Source: Pomphorhynchus laevis
Taxonomy: Eukaryota > Acanthocephala > Palaeacanthocephala > Echinorhynchida > Pomphorhynchidae
Length of the DNA stretch: 64,000 nucleotides
Direction: 5' to 3'
NCBI GenBank assembly: GCA_012934845.2
Contig: WNNJ02001723.1
Location: forward strand, 62,001 to 126,000
The notes under the pieces were generated by a model that worked only from the letters and a program-made list of their open reading frames with translations, was not told where the DNA came from and made no database searches. Positions 1 to 11,366 of the stretch are shown here, piece by piece (the stretch's first letter is position 1; each line of letters starts with the position of its first letter). The translations under genes and the position numbers were made by a program.

Positions 1-1195
1 AATATCAAAAGGGGAGCGGTCAGGAAAGATACGACAAGTAGATGAATTGGTAAGAAGTTTAAAACGTCGGGAGAGTACAGTAGAGGGATGTGAACTATGT
101 CGGAAAACGATTTTTAAGAGTGGAGGACTGAGATGATTTAATTTAGTGGATTTGATTAAACGAATAAAGGATACAGGAGCGATATTATTGAAGATTGATG
201 GATTATTATCAGGAAGAATGGTTGCTAGGATAGACCTGAAAGCGGATACATCATCGTCGAGACGAGATTGTAGAGAATCAGATTCGGAAGACTTTAGGTT
301 TGATATGATAATACAGCGATCTCGCGAAGGAAAACGATTTCGTGAAAGTGGTGGACGGACATAGCTGGTAGGGGTCGAGGCAGATGAGCAGATAGAAGTG
401 GAATTGACACGGGTTCTTGATAGAGAACTTATATTGGTTGGAGCAAGTTTTACAAGAGCAGGGTGTTATATCGGTTGATTAGAGATTTGACTGGATATGA
501 TTTTGAAGGAAAAATGTAATTTTTTTGGAAGTGTTACGTGGGAGGTAGAGTAAAAAAGAATTAAGATAGGTTGGGGAATGTGTGATAGGAGTGGAGTGTT
601 GAATCAGTTGATCGGAAATGTTACTGGAAATAATTTTGATGAAAATATGTAGATTATTGGAAAGTGATACGTGGGAAATAGTGTAAGGGAAATTAAGATA
701 GGTTGGAACATGTGTAACAGGAGTGGAGTGTTGAATCAGTTGATCCGAGATGTTACTGGATATAATTTTTACGGAATGATGTAAATTATTGAGAAGTGAT
801 AGATGGGATGTCGAGTAAGGAGTACGTAAAGAGAATAAAGAAGTTTGAGATTTATTTAGATTGGGGGAGTAATAGGGAAGAGGAGGTACGAGATGAAAAG
901 CTTTACCGTTAGCATTGTTAGAATGAGGAAAATTAATGGACGTTTGGTTCGTAGTTGAACGAGGAGTGTGTGGGAGAGTATGTTTAATAATGGGGTGATA
1001 AGATGCGAAGTCAGGTGATGATGCGAGGGAAACATCTAAAGCATTATTGGTCTGAGTGGTCGTGTGTGATACAGGAGTAGAGGGACAGGATAACTGTAGT
1101 AGTCGTACTGATGTACAAAAATCGTATGTGAACTTTTAACGTTTATACACGGAGTGGTCGGATATTTTAACACAAACAAGTGTCTAAACATCACA
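1..1195 (-). mobile_element. LINE A-prime ORF1 region, left arm of a large inverted repeat
   Basis: Read on the minus strand this is the ORF1 region of a LINE related to the full-length LINE A at 19919-23875. It is the reverse complement of about 1305-2532; base 1 pairs with 2532, so the arm probably continues beyond the left edge. Roughly 70 columns aligned by eye near the edge are about 90% identical to the other arm. It carries the same internal repeats of about 120 bp as the right arm but lacks the 100-bp LINE A tail found there. I see no long open frame, so it is a decayed copy. Confidence 0.8.
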
Positions 1196-1210
1196 ATCCA
1201 TCACCATTTA

Positions 1211-1277
1211 TTTGTTGTTGTAGTCATGTAAGCGTGCGCTGACACGCATTTGCTACGTTAAAATAAATCTTTTTTAT
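1211..1277 (+). mobile_element. solo LINE A 3' tail at the centre of the inverted repeat
   Basis: A short 5'-truncated LINE A insertion, only the last ~67 bp of the element. It shows the hairpin GCGTG/CACGC, the AATAAA box and the terminal T run shared by all LINE A ends in the window. It lies between the two inverted arms. Confidence 0.75.
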
Positions 1278-1304
1278 CTTTAATATCTGCTAAATCTAGA
1301 TTTG

Positions 1305-2684
1305 GATAATGCGTACTATGGATGTATGGACACTTGTTCGTGTTTAAATATCCGACCACTCGGTGTATTAACGTAAACAGTTCACATGCGGTTTTTGTAA
1401 ATCAGTACGACTACTACAGTTGTCCTGTTCCTATACTCCTGTATCACACACGACCACTCATACCAATGATGTTTTAGATGTTTCCCTCGCATCAACACCT
1501 GACTTCGCATCTTATCATCCCATTATTGAACCTACTCTCTCATACATTCCTCGTTCAACTACGAACCAAACGTTCATTAATTTTCCTCATTCCAACAATG
1601 CTAGCGGTAAAGCTTTTCATCTCGTACCTCCTCTTTCCTATTCCTCCCCCAATCTAAATAAATCTCAAACTTCTTTATTCTCTTTACGTACTCCTTACTC
1701 GACCTCCCCTGTATCACTTCTCAATAATTTACATCATTCCGTAAAAATTATCTCCGATCAACTGATTCAACACTCCACTCCTGTTACACATGCTCCAACC
1801 TATCTTAATTTTCCTTACACTATTTCCCAGGTATCACTTTCCAATAATCTACATATTTCCTCCGTTCACACCTTTTCGACACCTGATTTACAGTCTTGTT
1901 TTGTTGTGGTCATGTAAGCGTGCGCTGGCACGCATTTGCCACGTTAAAATAAATCTTTTTTTTCCATCAAAATTATTTCCAGTAACATTTCCGATCAACT
2001 GATTCAACACTCCACTCCTATCACACATGCCCCAACCTATCTTAATTCTCCTTACTCTACATCCCATTATCACTTCCAAATAATTTACATCCTTCCTTCA
2101 AAATCATCTCCAGTCACATCTCTGATCAACCGATTGACACCAACTCCTGTCACACTTGCTCCAACCAATATTAATTCTCTATCAAGCACCCCTGTCATTT
2201 TCACTTCTATCTGATCATCTGTCTCGACTCTTATTAGCTCTGTTCGTCCACCACTTCCACGAAATTGTTTTCCTACGCGCGATCGCTGTATTATTATATC
2301 AAACTTAAAGCTTTCCGAATCTGCTTATCCACAATCTCGCCTCGATGATGATGTATCTTCTTTCAGGTCTATCCTAGCAACCATACTTCCTGATGATAAC
2401 CGATCCATCTTCAATAATATTATTCACATTATACATTATTCACATTCCTCTTTGGCACTCTCCCAACGTTTTAAACTTCTTACCACTTCATCTACTTGTC
2501 GTATCTTTTCTGAACGCTCTCCTTATGATATTGCCCAGATCAATTCAGTTCGCATTAAGAAACATCGACGTGAAACAAACGGTGAGTCATCTCTATCAAT
2601 CCTTAAAATCAACGGAAATTTTCACATCGTACGCACGAGGCCAAAAATCCGATGGCGTTACGTATCTCTCTCCAGTGATCGTTT
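1305..2684 (+). mobile_element. LINE A-prime ORF1 region, right arm of the inverted repeat
   Basis: Sense-strand ORF1 remnant. A CGFC half zinc finger is encoded just upstream of 1420, followed by a Ser/Thr/Pro-rich open stretch (1420-1860) and, near 2600-2670, the conserved ORF1 C-terminal block (FHIVRTRPKIRW) also found in the full-length LINE A. The middle contains three units of a ~120-bp direct repeat, starting near 1711, 1831 and 2068, that encode a repeated Ser/Thr/Pro segment. The frame is broken by the insertion at 1861-1960 and by later decay. At about 2685 it abuts an unrelated fossil. Confidence 0.8.
1861..1960 (+). mobile_element. 100-bp solo LINE A 3' end inserted in ORF1 arm
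   Basis: The insertion has the last 100 bp of LINE A, from the C-terminal codons through the stop, hairpin, AATAAA and T run. It is flanked by TTTCC at 1856-1860 and 1961-1965, and the left arm of the palindrome preserves the uninterrupted site. It is therefore a genuine, severely 5'-truncated retrotransposition event younger than the inverted duplication, or one confined to this arm. Confidence 0.85.
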
Positions 2685-3060
2685 TTCGACGTTAACGTTT
2701 TACCATACATACTCAATTCAACGCTGAACGAGGCCATAATCTTCATTTGAATATAACGAAAATCGCAAAAAAGCAAAGTACTATGAAAGAATTTCGACAA
2801 TCAAGCACGCTTCGTTCACGCCACTGGTTTTCTCAATATCAAGTGGATTTGGTAACAATCAGGAACTCTCATTCGGACAATAGCATCGCAGCTTGCACAT
2901 CAGTCAACAAAAACGTATTCCGACCTGGTTTTCTAGGCGAAAAGAGATATCAGCTATGAAAAAGCAAGGTCTACATCAGCTTGTATCCGGTCACCCCGCT
3001 CCACACGTGGACATCCTATCTACATCGATCCCTCAAGCGCGGGTGAAATGACTGAAATGC
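2685..3060 (+). mobile_element. fossil C-terminal piece of an RT/nuclease retroelement
   Basis: Conceptual pieces such as FDVNVLPYIL and HASFTPLVFS match the C-terminal part of a reverse-transcriptase protein class frequent in invertebrate genomes, whose C-terminus looks like a PD-(D/E)XK nuclease. Two other fossils of this class lie in Scribble introns (28060-30070 and 50500-51400). The piece is broken. The family name is unknown to me. Confidence 0.5.
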
Positions 3061-3284
3061 AGTCGAACATCTTGATCTGATTTGTTTTCACAGCAGTTTT
3101 TGATGGTTACTTTCTTTCTTTTTCTCTCGGTTTACGGCATTTGGTTGTTTAATACTGACTCAATTGTTTATTCTGATTTATTCTAATTTATTCTTATTTT
3201 TTTATTCTTCATTTAAAAAAATCGTAGTATTTATATTCTGAAAATTTATTCCTTTTGTGTTCTAAAAATATTCCTGACTTCTAA
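3061..3284. other. AT-rich spacer with a short Penelope-like match
   Basis: No gene seen. About 3228-3300 resembles 37345-37390, part of the Penelope-like RT region, so a small minus-strand fragment of that element may lie here. Confidence 0.35.
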
Positions 3285-3965
3285 AAATTCTTTTGTAATT
3301 CTTTTAAAATTTCAACTTTATTAGTCAATACACCATTCGCCGTATTAATAGAATTGATTAGAGAGGGACTAGTTCTATTGCGACGCACATATGCCCAAAA
3401 CTGTTTAAACTGTTCATAAGCCTGAATCGTAATAACTGCTGCGAACTCATTCCGCTTTCTTCGTTTTAGTCTTGTACATAAGTTTCGTGTTAACCTATAA
3501 AGTGGAATTAGATTTGAATCTGAACGTGACATGCGCCAAAGATGATTACGAGTTTTCAACATAAGCTTCATATCTTTATCAAACCATGCGGAAAATTTCG
3601 ATTGTAAAGAAATTGCACGTGTTGGAGCAAATGTTTCTGAGATATTCATTAGATAATCCAAATTCTGATTAAATAGTTCCTTATCTTCACCAATCACGCG
3701 AAGTGGATGAAGCTGACTAAAATTTAAAATTTCTTCAGTTTTGACCTTCGACCATTGACGCTTAAATACTTTATCACGATTACTACAGAAACGAATACTA
3801 AGAGTAGACTCTAAAGCGAATACATAATGATCGCTGCTACAGAAAGTAATCATTTCTATGTCAGTGATACGTTTGGTGAATGCAAAATCAAGAATAAATC
3901 CCGGGCATGATGAACTACACGTAGGTTTGTATATATCCTAAATTAGAAGCAGTTCAGCAAATAGG
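3285..3965 (-). mobile_element. LINE C fragment: end of endonuclease and linker to RT
   Basis: A 190-codon open stretch at 3281-3853, extended upstream by LDFAFTKRI, has the SSDHYVF box that closes AP-endonuclease domains of CR1-like LINEs. A basic linker follows (TRNLCTRLKRRKRNEF), as normally found before the RT. The RT itself is missing: the fragment stops at about 3285 beside Penelope-like sequence. Codon use and sequence differ from LINE A and B, so I treat it as a separate family. Confidence 0.65.
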
Positions 3966-3999
3966 AATTCAGAAAAATCCTTTATATCAATGTTTTCAG

Positions 4000-4099
4000 T
4001 TTCTTAGGCTTCCATTTCGATGATCACTTTCTCTTAAACACCTAGTCACGGACGAAGGGTTTAAGGGAAAAGTGATCATCGAAATGGAAGTCTAAGAAA
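4000..4099. repeat. inverted repeat of LINE A sequence, ~40-bp arms
   Basis: The same LINE A segment (codons for FLGFHFDDH) is present in sense at 4000-4038 and in antisense at 4060-4099 with about 20 bp between. This is a fold-back junction at the 3' end of the minus-strand copy that follows. Confidence 0.8.
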
Positions 4100-5512
4100 G
4101 TGAGATTGTGGACAATGGGGATAATCGATGAGGCCAAATATAGAGTGGGAGGAGATATGTTTGGTTTACGGGGGAGGATTCACATTATTTTAGACTTGTC
4201 GGGGTTTAGAACGAGGTGGAGATTGGAGAGACGTTTGAAGATAGAAGAATGACAGTTGGAGGCAGAAATGCCGATATCGTGTATGCTATGTGCGGGTGCA
4301 TTAGCATAAATGAGGATGTCATCGGCGTATTGCATGACGTTAAAGGAGTAAGGTTTAATAAACGGAGAAAGATCGCCAAGCAGAAGAGAGAAAAGCAGGA
4401 GACCTAGGACTGAACCTTGTAAGACCCCGCAAAAAAATAGGGATGGGAGTGGAAGATAATGAATTAAATCAGACGCGAAAGGAACGGTCGGATAGATATG
4501 AGGCAAACCATGCTACGGAGGAGGAAGAAAAACCGTAATCATAACGAAGGCGAGAAATGAGGACGCAGTGGTCGACAATGTTGAATGCGGAGGAGAGGTC
4601 GTGGGAGATGAGAAAACTATATAGAGCCTTGTCTCGAGAAATGAGTAAGTCCTTGTGCACTTTTATGCATGCGATTTCTGTGGAGTGATTAGAGCGGAAA
4701 GCGGATTGGAAAGGAGGGTACAGATTGGATGAGGAGAGATAAGCGTTGATCTACATTAAGATGAGGTGTTCTAAGAGCTTAGAAAGAGTAGGAAGTAGTG
4801 AAATGGGGCGATATCTAGAAGGAAGGGAGGGTCGAGCGATTGTTTCTTAAGGAGGGGACGAACGATTGCGGATTTCCAGTGTGAAGGGAAGATACGACCG
4901 CGGATGGAAGAGTTAATCAAGGTTGTGAGAAATAGGGATATCGATAAGCATATGGATTTTAATATGTGAGTAGGCAGGGGATCGGCTTGTTGAACAAGGA
5001 CATGAGGACAGATGATACTTCTGTAGGTGATACAGGGAGAAGATGAAAGAGTTCCGGAAGGATGAGAGTAGACTGGGCAGAGTGGGATAGGATGGAGACC
5101 GGGGTGTGAGAGAGCAACGTGGATACTTTAGTCTGGAGAAATGACGAATAATCATGGGCGTTTATGTTGCACGGCGAAGAGGCACGAGCAGAGATTGAGT
5201 TGAAGGTATGTCAGAGAGTCTTAGAGTTGAATGAAGTGATGATTTCATGCTGCCAGAAGGAGTTGCATTTGGTACGTAGTAGGTTGAGATGAGACCAGCG
5301 AAGAGCAAGATAGGAATCACTGAAAGACGGAGTGATTGAGCAATAATCACGTCTGAGAGAGCGATGATAGACTCGAAAAGCATGGCGGAGTCGACGCTTT
5401 GAGAGTAGGCATTTGATGTCAAACCATGGGGCACGGTGCAAGCCACGGTGTGGGTGATACTTGAAAGGCAAGAGAATATTGAGAGTGGAGGGCAAGAGAA
5501 CATCTTCTACCT
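4047..5512 (-). mobile_element. LINE A copy, RT region, both ends truncated
   Basis: Corresponds to about 21785-23250 of the full-length LINE A. Recognisable blocks, read on the minus strand, are APWFDIKCLLSKRRLRHAF near 5430, the SAFN motif A near 4590 and QYADDILIYA (motif C) near 4310. Several frame shifts and stops separate the open pieces, for example 4180-4506 and 4469-4660. The 3' UTR and hairpin are missing; instead the element ends in the inverted repeat at 4000-4099. Confidence 0.85.
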
Positions 5513-5639
5513 CAGGATATTACTCGATTTATCCAAAAACATATATGTACATACTTCACTCCGTACATAACCTCTCTACACTCCTCTTCATCTCAAGATC
5601 TTATAACCCTAGTTAAATGCTCCTTAAAGGTCCTCAGTA

Positions 5640-5850
5640 TTATTAAACTTCACGTGCTCAGCTACGTTTTGTTTAGTTATATCACTTGTCAAGAACGGTA
5701 AACGCATCAGTCCAACCAATATCTACATCCGGCCGGGGAAAATTCACAAGAAACGTGACATCCTGGACCGTATTTGGGTAACGGTAACATGTTACTCGGT
5801 GACTTCAACGACAGAACTGTTGATTGGATAAATGCAGCACTCCACTAAGG
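5640..5850 (+). mobile_element. LINE endonuclease remnant, family unknown
   Basis: A short frame near 5782-5840 reads GNMLLGDFNDRTVDW, the GDFN catalytic box of AP-type LINE endonucleases with the usual downstream Trp. Upstream fragments (NIYIRPGK) fit the preceding strand. It matches neither LINE A nor B. Confidence 0.5.
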
Positions 5851-5916
5851 CAGGAACGATTATCTTATACACAAACCACCGATCCCAACCTTTCATTGCC
5901 TTTCAGAGCGGTTTCA

Positions 5917-7838
5917 CTATCACCGCTCTCTCAGACGCGATTTCTGCTCGATCACTCCGTCTTTCCGTGATTCCTATCTTGCTCTTCGCCGGTCTCATCG
6001 CAACCTACTACGTACCAAATGCAACTCCTTCTGGCAGCATAAAATCATCACTTCATTCAACTCTAAGACTCTCTGGCATACTTTTAACTCAATTCTGGCT
6101 CGTTCCTCTACGCCGTGCAACATCAATGCTAATGATTATTCGTCATTTCTCCAGACTAAAGTATCCACGCTGCTCTCTCACACCCCGGTCTCCATCCTAT
6201 CCCACTCTGCCCCGCCTAGCCTCATCCTTCCGGAACTCTTTCATCTTCTCCCTGTCTCACCTACAGAAATATCATCTGTCCTCATGTCCTTGCCCAACAA
6301 AACCTCACACGCCGATCCCCTGCCTACCCACATATTAAAATCTATATGCTCATCGATATCCCCATTTCTCACAACCTTGTTTAACTCGTCCATCCGCAGT
6401 CTTATCTTCCCTTCACACTGGAAATCCGAAATCGTTTGTCCCCTCCTTAAAAAACAATCGCTCGACCCCTCCCTTCCTTCTAGCTATCGCCCCATTTCGC
6501 TACTCCCTACTATTTCTAAGCTCTTAGAACGCCTCATCTTAATACAAATCAACGCTTATCTCTCCTCATCCAATCTGTACCCTACTTTCCAATCCGATTT
6601 GCGCTCTAATCACTCGACAGAAATCGCATGTATAAAAGTGTACAACGACTTACTTATTTCTCGAGACAAGGCTCTATATAGTGTTCTCATCTCCCTCGAC
6701 CTTTCCTCCGCATTCAACATTGTCGACCACTGCGTCCTCATTTCTCGCCTTCGTTATGATTACGGTTTTTCTTTCTCCTTCGTAGCATGGTTTGGCTCAT
6801 ATCTATCCGACCGTTCCTTTCGCGTCTGTTCTAATTCATCATCCTCCCATCCCATCCCTATTTTTTGCGGGGTCCCACAAGGTTCAGTCCTAGGTCATAT
6901 GCTTTTCTCTCTTCTGCTTGGCGATCTATCTCCGTTTATCAAACCTTACTCCTTTAAGGTCATGCAATACGCCGATGACATTCTAATCTATGCTCATGCA
7001 CCCGCACATCGCATACACGATATCGGCATTTCTGCCTCCAACTGTCTTTCTTCTATCTACAAACGTCTCTCCAATCTCCATCTCGTTCTAAACCCCGAAA
7101 AGTCCAAAATAATGTGGATTCTCTCCCGTAAACCAAACATATCTCCTCCCATTGTTTCTTTTGCCTCATCGATCATCCCTATAGTCCACAATCTCACTTT
7201 CTTAGGCTTCCATTTCGATGATCACCTTTCCCTTAAACCCTTCGTCCGTGACAAGGTCCGCTCGTCTAACTTAATTCTCCGTGACATCCGCCGTATCCTC
7301 CCCCTTATCGACTTCCGTTCTTGTATGTCTCTTCTTTCATCGCTTCTATTCCCTAAAATCGATTACTGCCTCAGCCTTTTTCGCCAATTCTCCAAAATCC
7401 ATCATCCTACCCCTACAACACATCATCAACTCCGCCATTCGAGTGCTCCTACGTCTCCATCGCTTTGACCACACATCCACATATTTTGCCCAACTCTCCT
7501 GGCCCACCATCCACATCCGCATCAAACTCCGCCTTATTCTCGTTACTTTTCGTCTCATCGCTGTCGGCTCCCCATCGTTCATCAACCTTCCTTTCTTAGA
7601 CGACAATCACCCCACCTCGCTATCGTTTCGTTCCTGTCATACCCTCTAACTCCACGTTCCTAATTACTCCAACAACTACGGTCTCCGATCCTTCCTCGTC
7701 GCCCCCTCACTCGCCTGGAATCAAAACAGTCTTGTTTGTTGACTACAACATGACCACAACAAAACAGTCTTGTTTTGTTGTGGTCATGTAATCGTGCGCT
7801 GGCACGCATTTGCCACGTTAAAATAAATCGTTTTTTTT
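5917..7838 (+). mobile_element. LINE A copy of the frameshifted subfamily
   Basis: 5'-truncated ORF2 from just before the RT to the 3' tail. The RT frame is open at 6284-7468 with SYRPISLLP, LDLSSAFN (motif A), GVPQGSVLG (motif B) and QYADDILIYA (motif C). Compared with 21812-23797 there is one extra T in the T run at 7377-7381, which shifts the frame; the shifted part then reaches a TAA at 7647-7649 where the full-length copy has Leu. Both defects are shared exactly with the copy at 58238-59468. The last ORF2 codons are deleted near 7730 and replaced by a small hairpin, then the normal hairpin, AATAAA and T-run tail. Confidence 0.9.
7749..7788. repeat. perfect 17-bp hairpin in the LINE A tail
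   Basis: The arms 7749-7765 and 7772-7788 are exact reverse complements around a 6-nt loop. The right arm is the normal LINE A 3' UTR; the left arm is an inverted copy replacing the deleted end of ORF2. Confidence 0.9.
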
Positions 7839-8159
7839 TCATTGCTCAACAACAAATTCACTCCTCGACATATTGCTATATATTGCGTGGTTGTTAAAAC
7901 TGATCTGCACTAAACAGTCGGCAACAACTGACAACCTCTCATGACCTAATACGCTGTCGGCTGTATGAAGACTGCTTGGAAAGATATTTCACTATTATTC
8001 AATTAGAGTGGCCTTATTTCAGGCAACTATCTAACTCTTCCCGGGATATAAAATGAGAGTTTGACCGAATTTGATTCTAACCTCTATTCGCAAGCTACCG
8101 GGAGCCTGACGACGACTTACAAGGTCACATTTACAGTCATATTCCGACATAATTCAAGG
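7839..8159. other. unassigned sequence
   Basis: About 320 bp of mixed composition with no ORF or repeat that I recognise. It may be the 5' continuation of the decayed LINE D that follows. Confidence 0.3.
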
Positions 8160-9745
8160 TTTTAGCTAAAATGCTGCACCTTCCCAATCTCTCTGCTTCC
8201 TTCAGGCAGGTTCTCATGAATGAATACTGAAGATCTAGATATAGAATCCAGCTGAGTAGTGACAGGACGAGTATTGCTCTTATTAGTCCCTCTCAGGCTT
8301 CCTTCTGGAATATATTCAAGAAATAGAGGTTTGTCTGCTGGCGGGAGAGGGCATCGGGTTGGATTGGTAGCTTAAGCTTTGATAAAGTTTTTGAGTAGTC
8401 ACTAGACCTACATAATTATAAATCCACGCTTTCTCCCCAGCCAATCCCGCCTTAAAGTGATTTAAGGAGCAAGAATTTATCTGTTATGGATATTCTTTAC
8501 TCCTGGGACCCACTTCCGGGCACCTCCAAACCCGTCGCATTACTCTCCTCTCGAGTTTATCAGTTTTGACAGCCTATCAAAGATAGGAAGTGGTCGTCGC
8601 AATGCTGTTAGCCACACAATCCGATGTAACCGACATCAACAGCAGCCGTTGAATATTTTTACCTGCAAAATCAGGTTTTATTTCCCAAAGACCTGCGGCC
8701 CATTTCGATTGAAAATTTCTGCTAAGAAAAATCGTGAGCGTAGAATCAGCGATCAATTAAGTAAACGTAATTTTTTCTCACCGAGTATTTATGAGTAATT
8801 GATGAAGCCGACCAAATGATGATTTATGAGTTTGTCAAAAATCACTCAATCCATTCAGCAATGTGAAGTGCATCAGTTTTTTCAAGATAACAGTCATCAG
8901 CTTGCTGCGGCTGTCTTTCTTGACTTTTCTGCTGCATTTGCCAGAATCTTAATTCCCTTCGTTACCTCTCTCAGGTCCATCGGGTCGCCTGCGAGAATTG
9001 ATAATAGGGTGAAGATTCTGCTGTAATCTAAACGATTCTAATATGGACGACTCTGATGCACGTAAGTTCTGCCCTATTACAGGGGTGCCTACACGTACCC
9101 CACTTTCTCTTACCTTATATCTTGCTAGCTCCATTGTTCTGTTTAAGGCTTTCAAATGCGATCAACATATCGTGGTATACGCTGATGATACCACAACCCT
9201 GTTCTATGGACACAGGTGTAACGATGTAGTCTCGGACATCAGCCGTTTCTTTTTTAGATTAAGAGATCAGATATCCCCTGCCAATTTTATTTTAAACTCC
9301 TAGAAATCGCATGTGGTAGTCTTTCATGGCGCCCCTGTGACAAAAAAGAAACTTAAGAGACTAACACTCTCTGCACTCTCCTCCATTTACAGCCTCAACC
9401 ACTACCCATCGTCACGAGTCGAGTAAAAATTTGGGTTTCACCGTTACGGTTCACCGTTATGGTGAACTCGTCGGGAAAAGCTGACCTGGATAAACTTTAG
9501 CGAATCCTAAAAAGCTATGTGAGCTCTGAAATGGGCCTAGCATCAGTCATTGAATAGGAACACTTATGTACGCCTTTGAAGTATTTGGGTTATATCAGGA
9601 TTAGTCTACTTCTCTAAAGGACGTCCCCAAAAGCAAAGACTGAGGTTTCTCAAGCTTCTCATATCGATATTACCGACCATTGTCCGCCTAGACTGGACTC
9701 TTAAAGGGATGAGTGATTCCGAATGGTTCAGTCAGAAAGCGGTGG
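8160..9745 (+). mobile_element. decayed LINE D copy
   Basis: Colinear with the better copy at 62779-64000. Matching blocks are the pre-RT region (WDPLPGTSKPVALLSSR near 8505), KDLRPISIEN near 8690, FLDFSAAFARI near 8920, VVYADDTT (motif C) near 9170 and the C-terminal IVRLDWTLKG near 9680. Stops and shifts are frequent, so it is inactive. The fragment upstream of 8500 is assigned only by faint reading (ASFWNIFK). Confidence 0.75.
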
Positions 9746-9779
9746 CTGGTGCCTGCTTCGAATACTAACGGTGAAGCCG

Positions 9780-11140
9780 CCTGCTTCGCCATGATTTTCA
9801 AACGATCAAAAAATGTTGATACCTATCGCCGCTACACCCAAGATGATAATAAATTTATTGCTGTGGAAATCAATAGATTGTTGTCAGATAAGATCATTGA
9901 ACCAAGTTGATCGGCTTGACGTGCTCAAGTATTAGTTGTTTATAAAGACGAAAAACGGCGCCTTGTCATCGACTATTAATATACGCTCAACACTCAAACT
10001 GTTCTTGATGCATATCCTCTACCTAATATTGACGATCTTATAAATAAAATATCTCTGATCAAAGCATATAGCACACTTGAGCTTAAAAGTGCGTACCATC
10101 AAATCCCCTTAAAAGAAGATGAAAAATACTTAACGGCATTTGAATCAGATGGTAGATTATATCAGTTCAGAAGAGTTCATTTTGGTTTAACGAACACAGT
10201 GGCTGCTTTTCAAAGGATGATAAATGATATAATCACACGAGAAGAACTACAAAAGACTTATACGTACTTGACGGATATCATCATTTGTGGAGAAAACCAA
10301 CAACACGATCTCAATCTTGAGAAATTCCAAGAAACCGCTTCTAAGTACAATTGACTCTTAATCAAAACAAGTGTATGCTGAACAAAACAACCATCAATAT
10401 TTTAGGATATCAAATTGAAAAAAGCGTTCTGACTCAACTCGTGTAAAGGCTCTATATGATTTAACATTTCCTTGCAACCATAAACAATTACGACGTACAC
10501 TCGGTTTATTCTCGCACTATTCGAAATTGGTACGTGATTATTTCCAACTTGTTCAACCTCTAGCTAATGTTCTAAATCCACCACCTAAATAAGCCTTTGA
10601 TGCTTTTGAGCTTAGTCATAAAAATTGCAACCGCCACGTTATACCAAATCGATTTTTCATTGTCATTTACAATCGAAACAGATACATCTGATCAGGATAT
10701 TTGGGCGATATTAACCCATCAAGAAAATCCTTTTGCGTTCTATTCTCATTCTCTTGGTAAACGCACCTGCAATTTAGAATCGATGAAAAAAGATGACATT
10801 TCTATTGTATAGTATGTAAGACACTGGAGACATCAATTGTCGAGACGGACCTATAACGTACTAACTGACCAACGGTATGTTTCTTTCATTTTCATCCGTA
10901 TCCACTAAAACAAAATCAAAAACGAAAAAGTTGAACGATGGCGCATTGATCTTCCAGAATTTAGGTTTAACATATCCTACAGACCCGAAGGAATTAATAG
11001 AGCCGCAGATTCTATATCCACAGACGTTTGCTCATATTTAAAAGGATACTTTAATCAACAGAAAAACAATGCTCTTTTAAAAAAGATTCATGAACATTCA
11101 TGTCATCCAGGAGTTGGTCGATTATATCATTTCGAGCAGT
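9780..11140 (+). mobile_element. Ty3/Gypsy LTR-retrotransposon pol fossil
   Basis: Parts recognised in order are RT (about 9800-10550, with SAYHQIPL and the FGLTN region), RNase H (about 10600-10900, with ETDTSDQDIWAILTH) and the first bases of the integrase zinc-binding domain (HPGVGRLYHF near 11100). No gag, protease or LTRs are visible. The fossil is broken in several places and looks old. It is flanked by LINE D on the left and a LINE endonuclease scrap on the right. Confidence 0.85.
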
Positions 11141-11149
11141 CATATCGTA

Positions 11150-11366
11150 TGAGAGAATACGCTTCTTCGCTAACTTTGAGTCCGTCAGTATTAATATTTG
11201 TGTTCTATATCAGTCCCCATCAGTGCCAAAAAATTGATGCCTTAAAGCCACTGTTGAGCTCCTTGTGCTTTAGCAAACATTTTATAATCATTGGCGATTT
11301 CAATCTACCAAAATCAAGGTGGTCACAATATCTCTTTACTGAAGGTAGCATTGATAGGATTGATAG
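11150..11366 (+). mobile_element. LINE endonuclease scrap
   Basis: An open stretch encoding FIIIGDFNLPKSRW is the GDFN box of an AP-type LINE endonuclease; family unknown. At about 11367 it joins a LINE A 3' fragment. Confidence 0.5.

Noticed and set aside
7346-7606. Basic antisense ORFs over the LINE A C-terminus (also 11411, 15310, 23359, 58938)
   Set aside because: They are mirror frames of the same RT segment with no independent support.
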